Shown: positions 53,694-62,794, counted from the stretch's first letter. The stretch is DNA of 64,000 bases from Caballeronia humi (GCF_001544475.1 NZ_FCNW02000005.1:124001-188000), one strand, 5' to 3'. The notes: generated by a model from the sequence alone, not told the origin. Program-made: numbers and translations.

Positions 53694-53950
53694 GCACGCT
53701 CGTGCGCCATTTTGGCGCGACCGTGCGCGAACTGCGCGAGTTGCAGGGCTGGACGCAGGAGCAACTCGCCGAACACGCGGGGTTGAACCGGTCGTACGTC
53801 GGCGAGATCGAGCGCGGCACCTGCATCGCGTCCATCGTCACACTGGACAAGCTCGCCACGGCGCTCGATGTGACGATGGCGCGCTTGCTGGCCTCGTCGA
53901 GCAGTGGTGCATGCGGCCTTGCAGCCGAGTTGCAAAAGAGCGAGACGTGA
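53690..53950 (+). CDS. XRE-family transcriptional regulator
   Basis: The 86-residue protein is a single helix-turn-helix: LRELQGWTQEQLAEHAGLNR, SYVGEIERGT, LDKLATALDVTMARLL. There is no ligand domain. It is encoded by ATGA overlap with serine acetyltransferase and precedes the encapsulin operon. It may control these sulfur genes, possibly through the inverted repeat just before the encapsulin gene. Confidence 0.88.
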   Translation: MSTLVRHFGATVRELRELQGWTQEQLAEHAGLNRSYVGEIERGTCIASIVTLDKLATALDVTMARLLASSSSGACGLAAELQKSET

Positions 53951-53974
53951 CGGCTATAGCATGTTGAACGGCGT

Positions 53975-54007
53975 TTATGGCGTCGTGATAATGACGCCCG
54001 TTCATAA
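53975..54007 (+). promoter_or_regulatory. Inverted repeat upstream of the encapsulin gene
   Basis: GGCGTC (53979-53984) and GACGCC (53993-53998) form a 6-bp inverted repeat with an 8-base centre, flanked by TTATG and CATAA. A similar CGTTTTATGCGT sequence occurs near 52014 before tauA. It is a candidate operator for the XRE regulator or CysB; no test is possible here. Confidence 0.4.
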
Positions 54008-54045
54008 GCATTCCCTTCCTGCTTCTATAGACCCCGGAGCTTCAC

Positions 54046-54978
54046 ATGACCGCAACAGTCGGCGGCCCGACCGCGCTCGGCGATACCGCAGCACGGCAAC
54101 TAGCCAACGCCACCAAGACAGTCCCGCAGCTTTCGACGATCACGCCTCGCTGGCTCACGCATCTGCTGCAGTGGGTGCCGGTCGAGGCAGGCATCTATCG
54201 GCTGAATCAGGTCAAGAACCCCGAGGCGGTGCGCGCACTATGCACGCAGCGCGAAGACGAGAGCATGCTGCCGCGTACCTTCGTCCCTTACGACGAAGCG
54301 CCGAGGGAGTACTTCCTCAACGCGGTGAGCACGGTGCTCGACGTCCACACGCGCGTGGCCGATCTCTACAGCAGCCCGCACGATCAGACCAAGGAGCAGC
54401 TGCGTCTCACGATCGAGACGATCAAGGAGATTCAGGAAAGCCAGCTCATCAACAATCCGGACTACGGCCTGCTCGCGAACGTCGCGGAAGAGCAGCGCGT
54501 CTTCCCGCTGACCGGCGCACCGACGCCCGACGATCTGGACGAGTTGCTCACGCGCGTCTGGAAAGAGCCGGCATTTTTCCTGACGCATCCGCTCGCGATC
54601 GCCGCGTTCGGCCGCGAGTGCACGCGCCGTGGCGTGCCGCCACCGACCGTCAGCCTCTTCGGCTCACAGTTCATCACGTGGCGTGGCATTCCGCTGATCC
54701 CGTCGGACAAGGTGCCGATCGCCGACGGCAAGACCAAAATCCTGCTCTTGCGCGTCGGCGACAAGCGTCAGGGCGTGGTCGGCCTGTATCAGCCGGGCGT
54801 CGCGGGCGAGCAGGGACCGGGGCTGTCGGTGCGCTTCATGGGCATCAACAACCACGCGATCGCGTCGTATCTGATCTCGCTGTACTGCTCGCTCGCAGTG
54901 CATTCGCCGGATGCTCTGGCGGTTCTGGACGATGTGGAGATTGCGAAATACCATGAGTATTCCGACACCTACAAGTAA
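54046..54978 (+). CDS. Family 2A encapsulin shell protein (SrpI-like)
   Basis: This 310-residue protein has the SrpI-type HK97-fold segments: PQLSTITPRWLTHLLQWVPV, EAGIYRLNQVKNPEAVRALC, LPRTFVPYDEAPREYFL, and the C-terminal NNHAIASYLISLYCSLAVHS. Family 2A shells form nanocompartments that enclose a cysteine desulfurase and store or handle sulfur. The cargo gene overlaps its 3' end by 26 bases, as in known systems. No cyclic-nucleotide-binding insertion (family 2B) is seen. Confidence 0.93.
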   Translation: MTATVGGPTALGDTAARQLANATKTVPQLSTITPRWLTHLLQWVPVEAGIYRLNQVKNPEAVRALCTQREDESMLPRTFVPYDEAPREYFLNAVSTVLDVHTRVADLYSSPHDQTKEQLRLTIETIKEIQESQLINNPDYGLLANVAEEQRVFPLTGAPTPDDLDELLTRVWKEPAFFLTHPLAIAAFGRECTRRGVPPPTVSLFGSQFITWRGIPLIPSDKVPIADGKTKILLLRVGDKRQGVVGLYQPGVAGEQGPGLSVRFMGINNHAIASYLISLYCSLAVHSPDALAVLDDVEIAKYHEYSDTYK

Positions 54979-56887
54979 TCCCGTCAGCCACGCCGCGCCC
55001 TCCTTGCCGCAAGCGGACTTGCCGGCGGGTTTGCCTGACGTGGCGACGCTCGCGCGTCTCGCCAACGAGTTTTTCTCGAGCGTGCCGGGCCTCACCGCGC
55101 CGGTGACGAGCTCGGCGAGCAATCCCGCGCCGCCCGGATCGCCATTCGCCGGGCCGGGAGGCGCGGGCACCGGCATACCCGGTCTTTCGATTCCGCAGGG
55201 CAAGGTGCCGGGCGCGAATCTCGCGCCGTCATCGCCGATGCACGTGCTGTCGCTCGGCAATCGCGCGCCCGCGCTCGCGCCGCATGCGATCTCACATGAC
55301 GGCGTGCCGGACACGCTGCAGACCGTCGCGCCCGCGATGGAACCGCGCTTCGGCGGCGGGGCGCTGGGCACGGAGCCGGTGCAGGTCGAACGTCCTTCGG
55401 CATCGAGCGCGGCTACGTCGGGCTATTACTTCCTCAACGACGCTGGCCCGCCGACGCACGGGCGTCAGGAGGCACTGAAGCCGGGACAGGGCGTGAGCGC
55501 GGAATCGTTTGGCCTTCCCGGCGACGACTTCCTGCGAGCGCTGTCCGCTCCGCAGCGCGGAGCAACCGCGCCGGCAGCAGCGCCAACGCCGGGCAGTTTC
55601 GATCGTGCAGGCTCGTACTACTTCGTCGACGATGATCGCAAGCAAGCGTCGTATGCCAGATCCGCGCATCCGCCATTCGACGTCAACGCGATCCGCCGCG
55701 ACTTCCCGATTCTTCAGGAACGCGTGAACGGCAGGCAACTGGTCTGGTTCGACAACGCGGCGACGACGCAAAAGCCGCAGTCGGTCATCGACCGGCTCGC
55801 GTACTTCTACGCGCACGAGAATTCGAACATCCATCGCGCTGCTCATACCATCGCGGGCCGCGCAACCGATGCCTACGAAGGCGCGCGCGACACGGTGCGC
55901 CGCTTCATCGGCGCGGCATCGACGGAAGAGATCATCTTCGTGCGTGGCACGACCGAAGGCATCAATCTGGTCGCGAAGTCGTGGGGCGTGAAGAACGTCG
56001 GCGAGGGCGACGAGATCATCGTGTCGCATCTCGAACATCACGCGAATATCGTGCCGTGGCAGCAACTCGCGGCGCTGAAGGGCGCGAAGCTGCGTGTGAT
56101 TCCCGTCGACGATTCGGGACAGGTGCGGCTCGACGAGTATCAGCGCATGCTTAACGGTCGCACGAAGATCGTGTCGGTCACGCAGGTGTCGAATGCGCTC
56201 GGCACGATCGTGCCGGTGCAGGAGATCGTGGCGATGGCGCATCGGGCGGGCGCACGCGCGCTGGTGGACGGCGCGCAGTCGGTGTCGCACATGCGGGTCG
56301 ACGTGCAGCAGATCGATGCCGACTTCTTCGTGTTCTCCGGCCACAAGCTGTTCGGGCCGACCGGTATCGGCGCGGTGTACGGCAAGCGCGAGGTGCTGGA
56401 AGACGTGCCGCCGTGGGAAGGCGGCGGCAACATGATCGCGGACGTGACCTTCGATCGCACCACGTATCAGCCTCCGCCAAGCCGCTTCGAAGCCGGGACG
56501 GGCAACATCGCGGACGCGGCAGGGCTGGGCGCGGCGATCGACTATGTGACGCGCATCGGCATCGAGAATATCGGGCGCTACGAGCACGACCTGCTCGCCT
56601 ATGCGACGAGCAAGCTGCAGCCGATTCCCGGCGTGCGGCTGATCGGTACGGCGAAGGACAAAGCGAGTGTGCTGTCGTTCGTGTTGAAGGGCTACGAGAC
56701 GGAAGAGGTCGGGCAGGCGCTGAACGAAGAGGGCATCGCAGTGCGCTCGGGACATCATTGCGCGCAGCCGATCCTGCGCCGCTTCGGTGTCGAGGCGACG
56801 GTGCGGCCGTCGCTCGCGTTCTACAACACTTGCGATGAAGTGGACCGGATGATCTCGGTCATACGGCATCTTTCGTCGCGTCGTTGA
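54953..56887 (+). CDS. Cysteine desulfurase, encapsulin cargo (family 2A, SufS-like)
   Basis: ATG 54953 gives 644 residues. The first about 240 residues are Pro/Ala/Gly-rich and disordered, with conserved islands LARLANEFFSSVPG, SGYYFLNDAG (Tyr158-) and GSYYFVDDD (Tyr222-). These are the cargo-loading tail. The PLP domain follows from residue 242 (FPILQERVNGRQLVWFDNAA), with Lys465 in FSGHKLFGPTG and catalytic Cys603 in RSGHHCAQPIL. It removes sulfur from cysteine as persulfide. It is in the same operon as the shell. A hairpin terminator follows. Confidence 0.95.
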   Translation: MSIPTPTSNPVSHAAPSLPQADLPAGLPDVATLARLANEFFSSVPGLTAPVTSSASNPAPPGSPFAGPGGAGTGIPGLSIPQGKVPGANLAPSSPMHVLSLGNRAPALAPHAISHDGVPDTLQTVAPAMEPRFGGGALGTEPVQVERPSASSAATSGYYFLNDAGPPTHGRQEALKPGQGVSAESFGLPGDDFLRALSAPQRGATAPAAAPTPGSFDRAGSYYFVDDDRKQASYARSAHPPFDVNAIRRDFPILQERVNGRQLVWFDNAATTQKPQSVIDRLAYFYAHENSNIHRAAHTIAGRATDAYEGARDTVRRFIGAASTEEIIFVRGTTEGINLVAKSWGVKNVGEGDEIIVSHLEHHANIVPWQQLAALKGAKLRVIPVDDSGQVRLDEYQRMLNGRTKIVSVTQVSNALGTIVPVQEIVAMAHRAGARALVDGAQSVSHMRVDVQQIDADFFVFSGHKLFGPTGIGAVYGKREVLEDVPPWEGGGNMIADVTFDRTTYQPPPSRFEAGTGNIADAAGLGAAIDYVTRIGIENIGRYEHDLLAYATSKLQPIPGVRLIGTAKDKASVLSFVLKGYETEEVGQALNEEGIAVRSGHHCAQPILRRFGVEATVRPSLAFYNTCDEVDRMISVIRHLSSRR

Positions 56888-56891
56888 GTGA

Positions 56892-56926
56892 ATGCCGGGC
56901 GAGTGCGCTTCTCGCTCGCCCGGCAT
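56892..56926. terminator. Hairpin terminator between convergent genes
   Basis: ATGCCGGGCGAG (56892-56903) and CTCGCCCGGCAT (56915-56926) form a perfect 12-bp GC-rich stem with an 11-base loop, followed by GTTTCATC. It lies between the convergent cysteine desulfurase and acyl-CoA-dehydrogenase-like genes and could serve both. Confidence 0.75.
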
Positions 56927-56932
56927 GTTTCA

Positions 56933-58138
56933 TCACACCTTCCCGAGCACCCCTAGCCACGCTTGCCCGATCACTTCGTGGCTCGCGTCCGCATTGGGCG
57001 GATGAAACGCCCCGGCGCGCACATCGCGATAAAGCCGCTCAAGCTCATTGTTGCGTGAAAGGGCGCCAGCGCCCGCGATCTTCAGCGCGAGATTTACCAC
57101 GCGTAACGCGCCATCGACCGCATGTTGTTTCGCGGCGAGCAGATGCGCGATCCAAGGCTCGTCTTCGGCATAGCCTGTCCACCAGCGATTCGCGACACGC
57201 TCCACCAGCGCCTCGATACTGTCCAGTTCGATAGCAGCCTGGGCGACGGCCTGCTGCGTGAGCGGCTTGTACGCGTAGGTCTTGCCGCCGATCGCGGGCG
57301 ATGCACGATGCTTCGCCGACTCCACCGCAATATCGAACGCGCGCTTCGCAATGCCGTAATACACCGCCGCGAGCCCCGGCAATACGGCGCCGAGAATGCC
57401 GTCGACGAAGGGATCGTCTGGAATACCGGCGGGCAGCACGCGGATCACCTGGGCGCGCGGCGCGATTGCGCCTTCGAGGTAGGTATCGTCGCTGCGCGTG
57501 GCGCGCAGGCCGAGCGCATCCCACGTCTGCACCGTTCGATGGCCCGCCGCATCGCGCCGGATGAACGCATGGACGATCTTCGGCGCCAGCGGGTCGGATT
57601 CGTCGATGCCGTGCACGCCGAGCCAGTCCCACGCGGGCGCGAGCGACGTGAAGATCTTGCGGCCATCGAAACGGTAGCCGCCGTCGGGCAGAGGCGTTGC
57701 TTTCACCGACTACCAGGCGAGACCGAGATCGTTACCCGGCTCGCCGTGGCCTGCGGCAAAGACTTTGCCCGCGCCGGCTTCTTCGAGAATCCATTGCGCC
57801 GAGGTATCGCCGCGCCGGTACAAGTGCAGCGCCGCGCCGACCCAGTACAGATGCATGTTCAGCGCGAGCGCAGTCGCGGGCGCGCGTGCCGCGAGACGCG
57901 CCTGCTCGCGGACCAGTTGCGGCAGCGTGAGCCCCAGTCCACCGAATTCGAGCGGCACGCTCGCGCGCAGGAAATTTGCGTGGTGCAGATCGCTCAGATC
58001 CTCGGAGAAGAAATGATTCTCGCGATCGTAGCCGGCGGCTCGCGCGCCGATCGCATCGAGCAGTGCATCGGACAACACGCCCACCGGGCGCCGTGTTGCC
58101 GGAGCCGGCGCGGTAACGGGTTCAAGTACGGTACTCAT
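56933..58138 (-). pseudogene. Acyl-CoA dehydrogenase-like gene interrupted by an in-frame TAG
   Basis: The gene runs from ATG 58138. The first 142 codons read HHANFLRASVPLEFGGLGLT and NDLGLAW, then TAG (57712-57710). The same frame continues as S-V-KATPLPDGGYRFDGRKIFTS and runs to 56933 with VNLALKIAGAGALSRNNELE. Together they make an about 400-residue flavin-dependent acyl-CoA-dehydrogenase/monooxygenase-type protein of the group that includes SfnB. Family members usually read YSTVKA or WSTVKA here, so a Ser codon TCG mutated to TAG is likely. Position beside sulfur and CMD genes suggests a role in organosulfur use. It may be a true pseudogene or a sequence error. Confidence 0.85.
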
Positions 58139-58150
58139 CGATGGTTTCCT

Positions 58151-58726
58151 TTACGTGAGAGCCGCGAAATATTTCTCGTCCGGCACGACGCCGGCCGCGA
58201 TGAAAATACGGTTGGTATGGTTGAACCACGACGCGGTTTCGATCGCTTCGAGAATATCGGCGTCGTCGAGGCCGACGTCGCGCAGCCTGTCGAGATCTTC
58301 CGTCGTGATCGCGCGCGGCGACGTCGTGATGGTTTCTGCAATCTCCGCTAGTGCGAGTTGTCTCGGCGAGAGACCGGCGAGGTGATAGTCGAGCGCGATG
58401 CGGCGCGCCTTGACGCGATCGCCGAGCACAGCGCCGAGCGCGTGCGCATGATGAATCGTGCAGAGCCCGCAGCCGTTCGTGCGGGACACGATGACCGCGA
58501 TCAACTCACGCTCTTCGATCGGCAGGCGGCCGTTCGTCGCGCTGAAGAGCTTTTCGAAATACTGCGTGAAGCGGCGCGCCGTGTCCGGATTCAACGACAG
58601 CGCGCGAATCCAGTTGTCGCCGTGGTGCTGCTCGATCAACTGGCGGATGTCGTCGCTCAACGCATCGTGCTCGGGAACATCCAGGCGACCGAGGGCGCGT
58701 GCGCCCGCACTAAGGACTTCTGCCAT
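58151..58726 (-). CDS. CMD/AhpD-type peroxidase-like protein
   Basis: ATG 58726 (GAGGAATGCGAC upstream) gives 191 residues. The carboxymuconolactone-decarboxylase fold shows as FTQYFEKLFSATNGRLPIEE, then ELIAVIVSRTNGCGLCTIHH with the CxxC-type GLC/H redox pattern, and DILEAIETASWFNHTNRIFI. Such proteins reduce peroxides or work beside flavin monooxygenases. It lies 12 bases after the broken acyl-CoA-dehydrogenase-like gene on the same strand. A paralogue is divergent at 58933. Confidence 0.86.
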   Translation of the reverse strand: MAEVLSAGARALGRLDVPEHDALSDDIRQLIEQHHGDNWIRALSLNPDTARRFTQYFEKLFSATNGRLPIEERELIAVIVSRTNGCGLCTIHHAHALGAVLGDRVKARRIALDYHLAGLSPRQLALAEIAETITTSPRAITTEDLDRLRDVGLDDADILEAIETASWFNHTNRIFIAAGVVPDEKYFAALT

Positions 58727-58932
58727 GTCGCATTCCTCGCAAATGGAGTGGAGAAAGCTGCAGCCCATTATGTGCAGCGGTAGCGCGCGCGATCCAATAT
58801 CGATTTGCGATTTGCTTTTCGATCCGCCTGCGATGCGCGCGATGCGATTTGCTTATGAGAAATCGGCCATACGAAGCGTCGGCGTGTGCGCTAATTTGAA
58901 CGCTGTCCCTCAAGCCTTAGGAGAAGCCGCCG

Positions 58933-59574
58933 ATGTCCACGCTCGCGCCTGAAATCGTTCATCTCGCGGATCACGCGAAGGCCGAAGCCGAACCGGTCTC
59001 GCGTTTCGGCGTGCCCGACGAGAACCGCCTGCCGCCGCATGTCGCGTCGATCTACGCGAAGTTTCGCCGTCAGTACGGCTTCGTGCCGAACTGGCTTGCC
59101 GCGCTCGCGATCAATCCCGACACGGCTTATCGGCTCGTCACGTTCTACGAGCATCTGTTCGATCCTCATCGCAGCCAGCTCACGGCGGCGGAGCGCGAAC
59201 TGATCGCGGTGGTTACGTCGGCCGCGAACCAGTGCAGCTATTGCGTTTTCAATCACACGCAGGCGCTCGCGAACGTGCTGGGCGATACGGTGCGCGCACA
59301 GCGCATCGCGCAGGGCTTCCATCACGTGCGTCTCTCGGCGAAGGAGGCCGCGCTCGCCGAAATTTCCGAGCGCCTTACGCGCGACCCGAGCGCTATTCGG
59401 GAAGAAGATCTGCAATCGCTGCGGTCGATCGGATTCACGCCGCAAGCGGTGACGGAAGTGCTCGAAATCTCGGCGTTCTTCAACTATGCGAATCGACTGA
59501 CGATCGCGTTGAACGTCGTGCCGGACAACCAGTTCTTTTCCGGGCGGGACATCGGGAGCGCGTCGACGCCGTAG
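58933..59574 (+). CDS. CMD/AhpD-type alkylhydroperoxidase-like protein
   Basis: The 213-residue protein is a paralogue of the divergent gene: AKFRRQYGFVPNWLAALAIN, LTAAERELIAVVTSAANQCS, and a clear redox CSYCVFNHTQAL motif. The C-terminus ends VTEVLEISAFFNYANRLTIAL. Pairs of such proteins next to flavin monooxygenases are common in organosulfur gene groups. CTTAGGAGAAGCC precedes the ATG. Confidence 0.88.
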   Translation: MSTLAPEIVHLADHAKAEAEPVSRFGVPDENRLPPHVASIYAKFRRQYGFVPNWLAALAINPDTAYRLVTFYEHLFDPHRSQLTAAERELIAVVTSAANQCSYCVFNHTQALANVLGDTVRAQRIAQGFHHVRLSAKEAALAEISERLTRDPSAIREEDLQSLRSIGFTPQAVTEVLEISAFFNYANRLTIALNVVPDNQFFSGRDIGSASTP

Positions 59575-59650
59575 CGCCTCGATTTCCAGACGTAAGTGTC
59601 TCGCGATCGACGCGAGATTCGGTTAGTCCATCCGATGGAGACCCAACCTG

Positions 59651-59995
59651 ATGAGTCGTGACTTGCTTCTTCTGCTGGAAAACGGCTTCAATGATCCCGA
59701 GCGTCCGGGCGAGTTGTTCGTCTGTCCCGACTGTGCGCCGATCGAGGGCCTGCTCGCGAGCGATCCGTCGCGCAACGCGCGGCTGGATATCCGCCGCGTG
59801 CCGTTCGCGTGACCCCGCAAGGCAGTCATCGAAGTGCTCGGTGAGGCGCGTCAGGGCTTGCCCGTGCTGATCCTCGGCGACGAATATGCGTTCCCCGCTG
59901 ACGCCGGCACGTTCGGTGAGACCCGCTATGTCAGCGACACGCGCCGGATTCTCGAACTCCTCGCCGAGCGCCACGGCTTTCCCAAGGTGCATTGA
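59651..59995 (+). pseudogene. DUF3088 protein interrupted by an in-frame TGA
   Basis: ATG 59651 starts a frame reading MSRDLLLLLENGFNDPERPG and VCPDCAPIEGLLAS. It meets TGA (59810-59812) after RVPFA and then continues PRKAVIEVLGEARQGLPVLI and RRILELLAERHGFPKVH to 59995. Together they make a 114-codon DUF3088-type protein, thioredoxin-like with a CPDC pair. The stop sits where family members have Arg, so a CGA-to-TGA change is the simplest explanation. Loss or error cannot be told apart. Confidence 0.78.
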
Positions 59996-60246
59996 TCGTC
60001 GGCGCTTCGCGCCCGAGACGCGCTCGGTCGCCGGCGTCATGCACGCCCGACGACGCCCCTTCGCTGTTCTTCGATAAAAGCGACTAACGGTCACGTCGCG
60101 CGCTCTCCTGGAATGCCGCAGGATGAGCGTCCCATCGCACCCACGCGGGCAATCCGGTTCATCCCATTCGCTCTCAACGTCTCGATGATGGACAATCACG
60201 CCATCCGACACGGGAGCCTCCGCTCCTGTTTAATAGGAGACACGCC

Positions 60247-61071
60247 ATGACCCGCACTGTTGCCGAGAAGCGCGCCGCCTTCAAGGCATTGCACGATTCC
60301 GGATGCTTCATTCTGCCCAATCCGTGGGATGCAGGCAGCGCCCGCTATCTGAAGACACTCGGCTTTCAGGCGCTCGCCACGACGAGTTCCGGTTTCGCCT
60401 GGTCCACCGGGCATGCCGACAACTCCTTGCCTCGCGATGCCATCCTTGCGCATCTGCGCGAGATCGTCGAGGCGACGGACCTGCCGGTCAACGCAGACTT
60501 CGAAAGCGGCTTCGGCCGCGATCCCGCCGGTGTCGCTGAAAGCGTGAGGCTGGCGGTGGAAACCGGCGTCGCGGGCCTGTCGATCGAAGACTCCACCGGC
60601 GATGCCGCCGCGCCGCTTTTCCCGATCGATGTCGCCGTCGAACGGATCAGCGCGGCGCGGAAAGCAATCGACGAAAGCGGTGGCGATACGCTGCTCGTCG
60701 GCCGGGCGGAGAATTTTTTCGCCGGCAAGCCGGACCTCGACGATGCGATCGCGCGGCTCAAGGCCTACGCCGATGCCGGCGCCGACTGTCTCTACGCGCC
60801 GGGAATCAAGACGCGCGAGCAGATCGAAGCCGTCGTCGCGGCGGTGGCGCCAAAGCCGGTCAACCTGTTGATCGGCTCGACGTCGACGTTCACGCTGCAA
60901 GACGTAGCCGCGCTCGGCGTGCGGCGGATCAGCGTCGGCGGGGCGCTGGCGCGCGCAGCCTGGGGCGGTTTCATGCAGGCGGCTGAGGGACTTGCCGACG
61001 GACGCTTCGACGGCTTTGCCGGGGCGGCTTCCGGCGCGCAACTCGATGCCCTTTTCCGCGCGCAGTCGTGA
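60247..61071 (+). CDS. Isocitrate lyase/PEP-mutase family protein
   Basis: TAATAGGAGACACGCC precedes the ATG; 274 residues. The (beta/alpha)8 PEP-mutase family motifs are FILPNPWDAGSARYLKTLGF, LPVNADFESGFGRDPAGVAE with the metal-binding DxE, VAGLSIEDSTG, and LLVGRAENFFAG. The KKCGH loop of true isocitrate lyase is absent. Enzymes of this group cleave C-C or act on phosphonates; the substrate is unknown. It stands in a group of small metabolic genes. Confidence 0.9.
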   Translation: MTRTVAEKRAAFKALHDSGCFILPNPWDAGSARYLKTLGFQALATTSSGFAWSTGHADNSLPRDAILAHLREIVEATDLPVNADFESGFGRDPAGVAESVRLAVETGVAGLSIEDSTGDAAAPLFPIDVAVERISAARKAIDESGGDTLLVGRAENFFAGKPDLDDAIARLKAYADAGADCLYAPGIKTREQIEAVVAAVAPKPVNLLIGSTSTFTLQDVAALGVRRISVGGALARAAWGGFMQAAEGLADGRFDGFAGAASGAQLDALFRAQS

Positions 61072-61173
61072 AAATTTCACTACGGGTTTTCCCTGTTTCA
61101 GCCGATGTCGATGCGAGCGCGGCTGGAGCGTCGTAGAGATGTGACCAACTTGAATGTAAGAAACGAGACCACC

Positions 61174-61620
61174 ATGACTACCGGAACCGTCCAGCTTCAC
61201 CGCGTCTTGCGCACGACGCCCGAACGCCTCTACCGCGCCTTCCTCGAACCCGATGCCATCGCGAAGTGGCTCCCTCCCTACGGCTTCACGTGCCAGGTCC
61301 ACCATATGGAAGCCCGCGTCGGCGGGACGCACAAGATGTCGTTTCGTAACTTCGGCACCGGCCACGGTCATTCGTTTGGCGGCGAGTACCTCGAACTGGT
61401 GCCCAACGAGAAGATCCGCTACACGGATCGCTTCGACGACCCGAACCTTCCCGGACAGATGCAGGTCACCGTTACGTTGCGGCAGGTTTCATGCGGAACC
61501 GAACTCAGCATCGTGCAGGAGGGCGTGCCGGAGGTTATTCCGGTCGAGATGTGCTATCTCGGCTGGCAGGAGTCGCTCGTGCAACTGGCGCGGCTGGTGG
61601 AGCCGGAGATTCCGGACTGA
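61174..61620 (+). CDS. SRPBCC (AHSA1-type) domain protein
   Basis: ATG 61174 gives 148 residues. The START-like pattern HRVLRTTPERLYRAFLEPDA, IAKWLPPYGFTCQVHHMEAR, and a C-terminal GWQESLVQLARLVEPEI match AHSA1-type SRPBCC proteins. These bind hydrophobic ligands or assist chaperones. The function here is unknown. An upstream in-frame ATG at 61105 is less likely. Confidence 0.9.
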   Translation: MTTGTVQLHRVLRTTPERLYRAFLEPDAIAKWLPPYGFTCQVHHMEARVGGTHKMSFRNFGTGHGHSFGGEYLELVPNEKIRYTDRFDDPNLPGQMQVTVTLRQVSCGTELSIVQEGVPEVIPVEMCYLGWQESLVQLARLVEPEIPD

Positions 61621-61765
61621 CGCGCAGGACGCATGCTTGACGCCGGGAAGCTTGAGGCTACCGACAGCGCATGTTTCTTGCTTTTTGCTGCTGCTTATCG
61701 GAGAGCGACACACCAGACGGCCGCAACCCCGGCCGCTGCTCCCCGGCCGGTCAAGGAGAGCAGCA

Positions 61766-62794
61766 ATGCAAGGAAAAAACGACTGGGTACGCGCTGCAAT
61801 TTTTGCCTTCGCGATAGCGATGCTTTCAGCGTGCGGCGGCCACGGTGACGACTCGGGCGACAGCGGCGGCACGCCCACCACTCCGCCCGCAGGCGGTGTT
61901 CACCTGCAAGTCGTCTCGTTCGGCGACAGTCTCTCGGACGTCGGTACCTACGCGCCGCTCGCGAGCCCGGTCGGAGGAGGCCGCTTCACGACCAATCCCG
62001 GACAAGTGTGGAGTCAGAATGTCGCGCAGTACTACGGCGACACGCTGACGGCCGCCTACACGATCGACTTCACGCATAAGCTCAGTGCGCAGAGCGGCTT
62101 CGGTTATGCAGAAGGCGGGGCAACGGTCGCGACGCCTGCGGATCAGTCGGATTTCCTGACCGCCGTGATCGGCAACATTGAAATGCCGGTCACGCAGCAA
62201 CTGTCGAGCTATCTGGCTTCGCACGGCAGCTTCAACTCTAATCAACTGGTGCTCGTCTGGGCCGGCGCCAATGACGTGCTTCGCGCAGGCCAGCTCCCCG
62301 CCGCAGCGCCGACCGTGCAGACGGCCGCCACGACCCTCGCGCAGATCGTCGGGCAGATCGTACAGGGCGGCGCTACGCACGTCGTGGTGGTGAATCTTCC
62401 GAACGTCGGTTTATCGCCGGAGGGCCTTGCTTCGTCCGATGGCGGAGCCAATCTCACGCAGTTGTCGCAACTCTTCAACGACACCCTGAATTCTGCCTTG
62501 CAGACGAACGGCGTCCAGTCCAAGGTCATTCGCGTCGATGCCTTCACGTGGCTGAACCAGATCATCGCGAACTTTCAGGCTAATGGGTTCGCGGTGTCGA
62601 ATACCGCCGTCGCGTGCGATCCCAAGAAGACGCCCAATCAAACGGCATTGCTGTGTTCGCCCGCGACCTACGTGACCAGCAACGCGGACCAGACATACAT
62701 GTTCGCGGACGAACTTCATCCGACGACGCATCTGCATGCACTCTTTGCGCAGTATGTGGAGCAGCAGATCGCGAGCAGCGGGCTGGGGCACTGA
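61766..62794 (+). CDS. GDSL-family lipoprotein esterase/lipase
   Basis: ATG 61766 (AAGGAGAGCAGCA upstream) gives 342 residues. It has a lipoprotein signal with lipobox LSAC (Cys23), so it is probably anchored in the outer membrane. GDSL blocks are VVSFGDSLSDVGTY (Ser55), LVWAGANDVL, and a C-terminal ADELHPTTHLHALFAQYVEQ catalytic Asp/His. It hydrolyses esters. It stands alone and converges with the dehydrogenase gene. Confidence 0.93.
   Translation: MQGKNDWVRAAIFAFAIAMLSACGGHGDDSGDSGGTPTTPPAGGVHLQVVSFGDSLSDVGTYAPLASPVGGGRFTTNPGQVWSQNVAQYYGDTLTAAYTIDFTHKLSAQSGFGYAEGGATVATPADQSDFLTAVIGNIEMPVTQQLSSYLASHGSFNSNQLVLVWAGANDVLRAGQLPAAAPTVQTAATTLAQIVGQIVQGGATHVVVVNLPNVGLSPEGLASSDGGANLTQLSQLFNDTLNSALQTNGVQSKVIRVDAFTWLNQIIANFQANGFAVSNTAVACDPKKTPNQTALLCSPATYVTSNADQTYMFADELHPTTHLHALFAQYVEQQIASSGLGH

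Noticed and set aside
59810..59812. Selenocysteine reading of the TGA in the DUF3088 gene
   Set aside because: The position corresponds to Arg in the family, not to the CxxC redox site, and no selenocysteine-insertion hairpin was apparent just downstream.
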